Assembly (NCBI GenBank): GCA_030544215.1
Contig: JARZZO010000011.1
Span: 5,814,001-5,878,000, forward strand
Direction: 5' to 3'
DNA from: Zantedeschia hybrid cultivar
Lineage: Eukaryota > Streptophyta > Magnoliopsida > Alismatales > Araceae
DNA: 64,000 nucleotides
In this document: piece after piece, positions 56,621-64,000 of the stretch
How positions within the stretch are numbered: the first letter of the stretch is position 1
Layout of the letters: each line of letters opens with the position of its first letter
Notes under the pieces: generated by a model
What the model was told of the DNA's origin: nothing
The model's input: the letters and a program-made list of their open reading frames with translations, nothing else
Database searches by the model: none
Made by a program: the position numbers and the translations under genes

Positions 56621-57712
56621 AAAGTCTATTTTATTAGTATAGTATAGATACTTAAAAATATTAATATTTTATATATTATAACTAAAAAATATTATTTATG
56701 CCTATAAATATCAAATATTATATAATATGACAATTATTAACATATAAAAGTTAACATGATAAATAATAAATACAAATAATATACGACAAAATAATATATA
56801 ATAAATAAGTTAAATAAATTTATAAGATAAGTTTAATAAAATAGAGTAAGACAAATGTTTAAGAATAATATTATTTCGTATTTAATATTAATATAATTTT
56901 TTTTAAAATTAATTTATTTTGTGATATTTTTATTATAATATAAATAAATTATAATATAAATAATTTAAAAATAATATTTTTATTACTAAAAAAGTTATTT
57001 AATTTTGAGGGGTCCTTGCCCTCCGCTCTCTTGCGTCCGTCCTTGAGAGAGAGAGTCCGTAGAGATAGAGAGAGAGAGTGTGACCATTAATGAGTGATTT
57101 TGAAATAGGTAGAGTGAGAATTATGATCATTAATGAGTTGTTTTAAATTGAGTGGAGGGTAAGAAGGGAAATGAATAATTATAATAGTTATGTGTATCAG
57201 TGACCTCTTATAAGAATTGTTTAACAATTTTTTAGAGAAAAAGCATTTCAAAGTGTCACATCAACATGGTTAAAATAAAAAGACATACTTTTCACTTGCA
57301 TCATATCTTGGCTGAAAGCACGGAAGCAAGCCCTCGAATATTTAGAGTTAGAAATAGAACAATTGAGGGTTCCAACAATATTTAGATTAAAGATGATAAC
57401 CTAAAAAAAAAAATAACTATTCGAGTAAGGAAAAGAACATGCCGTAAAATTTTACCTGGATAGCATAGACTTTATCTTCCTTTGGTAAGTCTAAAGTACA
57501 ATGCTCCTAATAATGAAGTCTAATTAGTATCTAATTATCATTAAGAACATAATATAATGTTAAAGTGCATTTTACCAATATCTAATGGTGGTACAATGTA
57601 AAAACATTTGTAAACATGTCTTAAAATTTCTATTCTTACAAAAGCGACTTGAGATAGAGCCATAGAGGATAGAGAGGGAGAGAGTCTTTATTTTTGCATG
57701 AAATCTAACACG
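56621..57712. other. Extremely AT-rich stretch, no gene
   Basis: 56640-57000 is almost pure A/T; a GA microsatellite-like run (AGAGAGAGAG) is at about 57044-57078. Nothing else seen. Confidence 0.4.
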
Positions 57713-57955
57713 ATTACATCTATGATGAAAAAATCTTTATTTTGCATTAAAGGTATGGCATACAAAAAATTAAAATAAAGACTATTTTCAAGGGGAGGTT
57801 GATCGCAGAACAACATGCACTGAAGCGAGAACACATTACATCTATGCATGGAAAAATCATTATTTTGTATTAAACGTATGTCATACAAAAAATTAAAATA
57901 AAGACGTGTAATATTTTTAAGCGGAGGCTGATCACATAACAGCATGATGCGAAAA
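57713..57955. repeat. Tandem duplication, period 122 bp
   Basis: Two copies (57713-57834 and 57835-57955) share ATTACATCTATG, TTATTTTG-ATTAAA-GTATG and CATACAAAAAATTAAAATAA, and end in GGAGG-TGATC-CA-AACA. The minus-strand reading frame stays open across both, which explains an 85-codon repetitive ORF that I do not take as a gene. Confidence 0.8.
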
Positions 57956-58216
57956 AAATGAGCATGAAATGTAATCTACTTTGTCAAATACATGTTATAT
58001 CCATCCGTCCGAAGAACCATCACACCTGCCTGTGCCGATCATGGTGGTGTCGATCTATGCATGATGACCTGCCATGGAGCATATATAATTGACAATTAGA
58101 GGTGTATTGGATAAATAATATAGCAAGAATGAGATAAAGATTAAGGGCACCTGTTAAAACTAACGAAGCGTATAGTACGAAGCGATCCAAGGCTGCTGTA
58201 CTAGGAATGTGGCAAG

Positions 58217-58697
58217 TAGGAATGTAAATCAGTAGGATACGGAAACCTAAACAGATGTTTATATTTTCTGATTCGATAACAATAATTTTTTTTTTTTTTT
58301 CCGATTCTGATAAAATTGAAAAATACATTTTCTATTTCCGATAAGATCAGTAGTGTATTTTTTGTTTCCGATTATGATATCGGAACCATATATTAGTTTT
58401 GATAAATTAATAAAAAATTTAATTTTTTAATTAATTTATTTAAAACTTATTAAGGTCCTCTCTTCTTACAAAAGTTCTTCTCCTCAACTATTAGATTAAA
58501 AATGATCCAAAAGTAAATATTTATTATCAATAATAAACTTAATAATAATCAAACTTAAAAATCCAAAAATGGATACAAAAACAGGTGTTTCTTTTTTCGA
58601 TTCCGATAATTATCGGGTGGATATTTTTTATTAAAAATCGAAATTCTTTTCAATAATGGGTCGAAAAATCGGATAACGGTTTCCTTTGACAGCCCTA
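58217..58697. mobile_element. hAT-like element, 8-bp target duplication with one mismatch
   Basis: The left end is TAGGAATGTAAATCAG and the right end, on the minus strand, is TAGGGCTGTCAAAGGA. It is flanked by GTGGCAAG (58209-58216) and GCGGCAAG (58698-58705). The right end matches the hAT-like element at 9986-10752 (TAGGGCTGTCAACGGA), and the interior has the same kind of TTCCGATA / TATCGG motifs. 481 bp, no ORF. Confidence 0.6.
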
Positions 58698-58944
58698 GCG
58701 GCAAGACTTCTTTGTGCATGTGAAGGATGCGTGTTGGGCAAGGAGGATGCTTAGGGATCAGTTTGAGAAAGACGGGATAGTGGGTTTTTGAAGAGAGAGA
58801 TAGAGAGAGGCGTGCATGGGTGAGTGGTTTAGGTGTGTGAGAGAGAGAGAATGTGTTATAAAGAGAAATTTAAGTGGGTTGACTATTTGCAAGAATTTAT
58901 ATTCCTACCTTGGTGAGTACGGAGGAGAAAACACGGACCACGTG

Positions 58945-59510
58945 CGGTTAACTTTAAAGTTAAAATTTCTTAAGGATAATAATCACATATTATTTTTTTA
59001 TGCAGATTTGGTAATCTTTTGAAATAAAAGTTGGCTAGAATAGAATCTATTATGGATATTGATAATGTAAAAATATCTTAAATGGATGGGTATATATTAC
59101 ATTTTTCTAATTTTTATTTATAAAAATTTTAATGACATACGCATGCAATTTCTATTTGTGATAAAGTAATTAGAACTATGGGAGTTAGAGAGAGGATGGG
59201 TGAGGGTAACGTGCTTAGAGTTTACACGTACGTTAACCTTAAGAATATAATTTTTTTATAGGATAATGCTCACATATTATTTTTTGTACTTAATTTAGTT
59301 GCCATAAAAAATAAAAATTAGGTAGAGTAGAAGTTGTTAAGGATACTGATGATAAGAAAATATCTTAAATAGGTCGTGAATTAAGTATTACATTTTCTCA
59401 TGTTTTTATTTGTAATTTATGTTAATGATCGATCGGTAGATGTAATCTATATTGAGGATAAAGTCTTCTACAAAAACATGCACCTACAGGAGTTAGTTAG
59501 AGAGAGGATG
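58945..59510 (+). repeat. Direct duplication of ~260-280 bp
   Basis: Copy A is 58945-59199 and copy B 59231-59510. They share CGTTAAC, CACATATTATTTTTT, a TAGA-TAGAA-TTGTTA/GGATA pair, AATATCTTAAAT, ATTACATTTT, TTAATGA and GTTAGAGAGAGGATGG. Diverged, non-coding. Confidence 0.6.
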
Positions 59511-59899
59511 GTTGAGGGTAGTGTGAAAACGGTTAGGAGACGTACATATAGGAAGGGAGTTGTAGGGGGAGGAGGTGCAAGTAACGGTAAGAATTACTTA
59601 TGTGGACACATTTTGCGTAAACCACGGTGGGAGAGCGGAGAGATGCGTGGAGTGGAAAGAGGAGAGAGTTGAGGAGAAGGAATCCTCATTTATAGAGAGA
59701 GAAGAAAAATTTCTCTCACCTCTACATTTAATAATAGTTAATAGATTAGCAAAAAAACCCGCGTGATGCGCGAAGAAGGAAAAAATTTTAAGTAAAAAGA
59801 AAGAAGAAAGAATTAAATAAAATTAATTAAATGTAAGATTTGTAGGAAAAAGTTGTTTATTTTTAATTTTTTACTTTTAGCAAACAAATGAAATATATG

Positions 59900-59902
<3 letters not shown>

Positions 59903-59950
<48 letters not shown>
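59903..59950. repeat. (AT)n microsatellite
   Basis: About 24 uninterrupted AT units. Confidence 0.95.
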
Positions 59951-59953
<3 letters not shown>

Positions 59954-61770
59954 TTGATCACATGTTAAGACATTGTATAAAGAAATAAAAGATAATATTG
60001 AGATAAACTGATGTCAAAATTATTGTTCCAACATATTTAAAAAAATATAAAAATTTCAACTTCAAATAATATGCTAACATCCACATATACAATGTCTTAT
60101 TTAATCAAGAAATAGTTAAAATAAATGAACATTGAAGTGACAACTATTAATTCATCCAAATAGAAGTATATGTTACTCTCAAATATTTCATTAGTATTTT
60201 TCTTATGAAGAGAGATCTTAAAATTATAACCTATTCAATTAGCACAATAGTCTTAGAAAACATACAAATTAAGCTATCAAGTTAATTAATTATTAATATA
60301 TTGATTCCATATTACCTGTAAACATGTTTGTAAATATTATTTCTGTAAATATTTGTATATAATATTTTTTATATACATGTTTATATATGCTCGTAGATGC
60401 TAAATATTTTTTGTAAAGTATGAACATGATATCCAAGATTAACTAGTAAATAAAGTATGTATACATGTTTATATATGGTCGTGTTCAATATTTTTAATAT
60501 TTTTATGTGATTTCTTCTCATTCTGTAAGTAATTATAGAATGAAATCAACGATACTAAAACATGTGAGTGTAACTTAAAATTTTCTAAATTTTAAAACTT
60601 AATATAATTGTGAAGAATATATTAATTTTACTGAAAATTATTTATAAGATATCGACAAAATTATGTTATCAAAAAGAGAGGGAGAGGTTGTATAACAATT
60701 ACTTTCCATTTTTTAATCCATCCTAGAGAAAAAAAAGAAAGATTGTTAGATTATCTATTTTTTACCCATGTATAAACATGAAGAGAAGACTGATTGCCTT
60801 TTGGTAAAGAATATTAACCATACCGAGCCTTTTAAGTTTCATTCAGTGGTTGAGCATATATATAATTAATAAAAAGGCTGAATAATAAGAAATAATACAT
60901 AATGTTTATGGATATGTCTATAAATTTTACATACAAAGATTGATTTCTGAATCTATCTAGAGTATAGTGGAATGCACCTTTAATTGAGACAGTTTCATAA
61001 TAATGTAATAAAGCGTGTAAGATATGACAAACCAATGCATCAATACAATAGATAGAGTAGACAATAAAATAAACAAATTAAAAATAAGAGAATAATCGTA
61101 GAGATAAATACTGAATTTTTTCAACAGATATGTACGTAGATACATTTCCTTGCATAGTTTGACTAAACACCCACGTACATATCTTCAATAATTACTATGT
61201 TTTCTGCTGCATGGACTACTTTATTAACTAATTGGTAGTCCATTTAGTGTGGGGGCAAAGTAAAGAGTCATCCTTGGTGGGCTGGGCAGATATTTGATCC
61301 CTTGGAAAGTCATAGCATTTCTGATGCATTCATCAAGGCTGTCAATAGTCCTATTTGAATGCTTTAGGCGCCTGGATTGGGTACAATTTTTTGTCTTCTA
61401 TAATTCAACAACCATTACTAAATTCAACAACCGATATTAATAGATTCCACAACATCAAATTCATTTTGGCAAATTACAGCTGAAGTCCATACCATATCTG
61501 GTTTAACATTAGTCAATCTCATAAACTACAGCCTGCTCGACAACGGTCACTCACACGCACACAAATCATAGAACACCCAGCATGAGGGAGGAAGCTGCCA
61601 CTTCTCACATGAGAGAGATTAAAACCCAAGTCTTTAGTCAATTAAAAGATGATTTATACACAGGTATCATGACAGTGAACTCAGGTACTCAATGGTTTAA
61701 AAAAAAATAAAAAAAAAAAATCAGGGCCTCAGAAATTCTTAAAAAAAAGAAAAGAAAAACCCCCACTAAA
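59951..61770. other. AT-rich stretch without recognised gene
   Basis: Short AT-biased ORFs only. No TIR, LTR or tandem array noted. Confidence 0.3.
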
Positions 61771-62715
61771 GCAAAAAACTAATAAAGAATCATTATAAAC
61801 AATTTTGATTATCCTAAAATTAAATAAACAGTCTACATACATGAACGGTGAGATGCTCCACCTCGATCATGACATTAGAAAGTATATTAAAAGATAAGAT
61901 GATTACCTATTTCTTCAATGTGATAGCAGTTAATGCTTCAAGACCCTCCTCAGCAAGCAAACTCCGGATATGGGAAGTCCTAAAGCAAAAAATAATAAAG
62001 AATCATTATAAAAATTTTTGATTACCATAAAATTAAATAAACAGTCTACATACATGAACGGTGAGATGCTCCACCTCGATCATGACATTAGAAAGTAAAA
62101 AAAGAAAAAGAAAATGGACATGCTAGGAACTGTGACGTAAAAAAGAATATACTAAAAGAACATGGACATGCAAGTATGATTTCAACGTTTCTTTTTGCAA
62201 AGATCACGTAAACAATTAATTGTACGTACGTATGCGCCATAAAATTAATCGGATAGTCCTGCTAAACACTCAAGTTTGCAATAAAAAAACGTTAAATGTA
62301 TTCACTGTTATCCCTAAACAACATAAACATCACTTTTAGTTTAGATGAAAGGACATGTTGATTGTACATACATATGCATAAAATTAATCGGATAGTCTTG
62401 CTAAACACTCAAATTTCCAATGAAAACCGTAAAATGTATCAACTGTTATCCCTAAACAACCTGAAAAATAATGTTCTTTTGCTTCAGTTGATTCGTGGGG
62501 GTTATCCATACTCAGGATCACACTGGATATATAATAAAGTATCTGTTTGGCGATAATTCAGACCACAACTAAGTATGATTTCAACGTTTCCTTTTACTAA
62601 GATCAACTAAACAAGTAATTGTACATGCATATGCATAAAATTAATCGGATAGTCCTGCTAAACACCCAATTACGCAATAAAAAACGTTAAATGTATTCAC
62701 TGTTATCCCTAAACA
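61771..62715 (+). repeat. Complex local array: a 113-bp pair and an ~85-bp triplet
   Basis: Pair: 61771-61884 and 61985-62097, nearly identical from GCAAAAAA-TAATAAAG through CTACATACATGAACGGTGAG to GACATTAGAAAGTA. Triplet: 62238-62322, 62377-62460 and 62634-62715, sharing CATAAAATTAATCGGATAGT, CTGCTAAACAC and CTGTTATCCCTAAACA. Copies 1 and 3 also share about 65 bp upstream (AAGTATGATTTCAACGTTTC and GATCA-GTAAACAA). No ORF explains it. Confidence 0.8.
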
Positions 62716-63793
62716 GTATTCTCCTTTTTTTTGTGAAAAATAAAAACTTTGGAGACCAATCGCTCCCCCACCAACCCACTCCTTACGCATCCAATTCCAA
62801 CTGGCTGCACGTTCTCTCCCGAACCCACTTGGTTAGAGTTTTTTTAATTATAACTACTCCGTCTGCTCTCACGTAATTGAAGCAAAGTACAGAAACACAC
62901 TTTTCTTGAAATGCAATCCCTAGCCTATCCCCCATCTTTCTGCAAAGGTCGGCCTTGGTAAGAATGGCCGGTGCCTAATACTTCGTGGATTTCTGATTTG
63001 TGGATGTTATATATCATAGAAAATGCTAATTCAAGCAAGCATACGGGAATGATAGGGACCTCGGATCTAGGAAGTTGATCAACTTTCTTCACTTCCCACT
63101 GCCAGCTGGTTACGTGCGTGCATGCATTGCAGCAACAACTAAGTATGATTACGAACAGATGAACGGCGTACGTGCGGCAGGTGTGGCCGCAGAGGCGGTA
63201 GACTACGGAGTCCAGTGGCAGCAGAGACAGTATCAAGGTGGCCTGAGTGTGGAAGGCGTGGCCGCAAAGACGGTATACGGCTGCGTCCGGCGTGCCTTCC
63301 GGTGGTTTTCTTCTCCCGTCAGAAAACTCACAGCAGGGGAAGCATGAGGAAGTACCACGTTGGTTGCTTTACTCCCACGTTGGTTGGTTTCTTAAGTGAG
63401 AAACGGGGGTGGAAACGGGTGGCGGGGGTTAGAGTTTTTAAATTTCAAATCTCTCTAGCCATCTGGTTCTATTACGTGAGAAATTCCCCCCCCCCCCATA
63501 GAGCCCCCATAGAGAGAGAGAGAGCAACATATTTTTTTAATAATATTTTTTGGAAAAAAAATATAATAGAATACCACAGAAATTAGATTAAAAATTGTGC
63601 TTTATTAATATAACATAGATACACCTCCATCTAAACCTCACTACCATTGTCTTCAATAAATCACCATGGGCAAGCGATTTAATGTAAACAAAGCGAGCTA
63701 ACCCTAGAAGAAAACGCCTTCAGGGTGACACAAGATAAGATTACACATAGGCACGTAGGGCGGTATTATAACGGGGTCATTTATTAATAGGGA
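62716..63793. other. Region downstream of OMT-3; no separate gene recognised
   Basis: A 90-codon plus ORF at 63075-63347 contains a loose internal repeat (GVAAEAVDYGV / GVAAKTVYGCV) but no known domain. An 11-C run lies at about 63487-63497. The 63700-63793 part is probably the OMT-3 3' untranslated region; AGATTACACAT also occurs just below the OMT-2 stop. Confidence 0.35.
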
Positions 63794-64000
63794 TCATGGA
63801 TAGGCCTCGATAAGCGACAGTGCTGAGATGATCTTGCAGCTACTGAAGCCGGCGGCCGTGAGGATCCGCCGCCATTCTCCTTCGTCCCTCTCCCTCCCAC
63901 CCGTGGCGGCAAGCATGTCCAGGTCAAGCAGGTACTGCGCCTCCCCCATCTCGAGGCCGTCGCCACCTCCGCCCACTACAATCTCAATGATGATCACCTT
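63794..64000 (-). CDS. OMT-3: O-methyltransferase, C-terminal part of exon 2, cut by window edge
   Basis: In frame from the right edge: KVIIIEIVVGGG, then EMGEAQYLLDLDMLAATGG, RERDEGEWRRILTAAGFSSC and the end LIEAYP before TGA at 63794-63796. The Glu of IIIEI and the Glu of GGRERD (the COMT assisting glutamates) are both present. Compared with OMT-1 and OMT-2, three residues are missing just before LIEAYP (their ALG(L/P)RS(I/L)IEAYP reads ALSLIEAYP here). The catalytic His and exon 1 lie beyond the window, so intactness cannot be judged. Confidence 0.85.
   Translation of the reverse strand, partial: KVIIIEIVVGGGGDGLEMGEAQYLLDLDMLAATGGRERDEGEWRRILTAAGFSSCKIISALSLIEAYP

Noticed and set aside
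57688..57945. 85-codon repetitive minus ORF
   Set aside because: It arises from the 122-bp tandem duplication whose period happens to keep the frame.
62925..63586. Overlapping ORFs of 90-123 codons between the repeat array and OMT-3
   Set aside because: No conserved motifs, both strands open; looks like chance in moderately GC-rich DNA.

Overview
The window looks like plant nuclear DNA, most likely from a monocot. Real exons are GC-rich (the O-methyltransferase exons above all) and sit in AT-rich DNA full of transposon remains. The genes have GT-AG introns, and every mobile element recognised is of a plant type: CACTA, hAT-like, PIF/Harbinger, LINE, Ty1/copia and tRNA-derived SINE. I cannot fix the species from sequence alone. 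There are no bacterial or organellar genes, rRNA or tRNA genes, and no CRISPR.

The backbone is a dispersed tandem cluster of class II (COMT/ZRP4-type) plant O-methyltransferase genes, all on the minus strand. OMT-1 (13377-15478) has two exons and looks intact, with 363 codons. OMT-2 (28340-30509) has the same gene structure but carries a 1-nt insertion and an 11-nt deletion inside the SAM-binding glycine loop, so it reads as a pseudogene. OMT-3 (63794 to the right edge) shows only the end of exon 2. Transposon insertions have spread the copies apart.

Layout. 1-6126: the interior and one end of a large CACTA element, holding a captured exon of a CDKC-type kinase and a dead LINE. 6127-7000: a frameshifted pentatricopeptide-repeat (PPR) pseudogene that the CACTA element cuts. 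8258-9480: a possible TIR element with a 303-codon ORF. 9986-10752: an hAT-like element with an 8-bp target duplication. 13377-15478: OMT-1. 16040-19253: a copia reverse-transcriptase relic, small repeats and a SINE. 20547-27383: a complete CACTA element with a 3-bp target duplication, no visible transposase, and a phase-consistent six-exon gene-like structure inside. 28340-30509: OMT-2. 30641-31586: a Harbinger-type element. 31861-36070: a SINE, two MITE-like elements and a LINE fragment. 36581-39118: a duplicated segment and a copia 3' end. About 39553-40272: two exons of an unidentified gene. 40799-46900: fold-back elements and inverted repeats. 47960-56620: three copia remnants. 57700-62715: a second hAT-like element and several local tandem duplications. 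63794-64000: OMT-3.

Only the OMT genes give a coherent function: SAM-dependent methylation of phenolic hydroxyls in specialised metabolism. Everything else that can be recognised is mobile or decayed. The best candidates for something undescribed are the gene carried in the 20547-27383 CACTA element, the long ORF in the 8258-9480 element, and the unidentified exons at 39553-40272.
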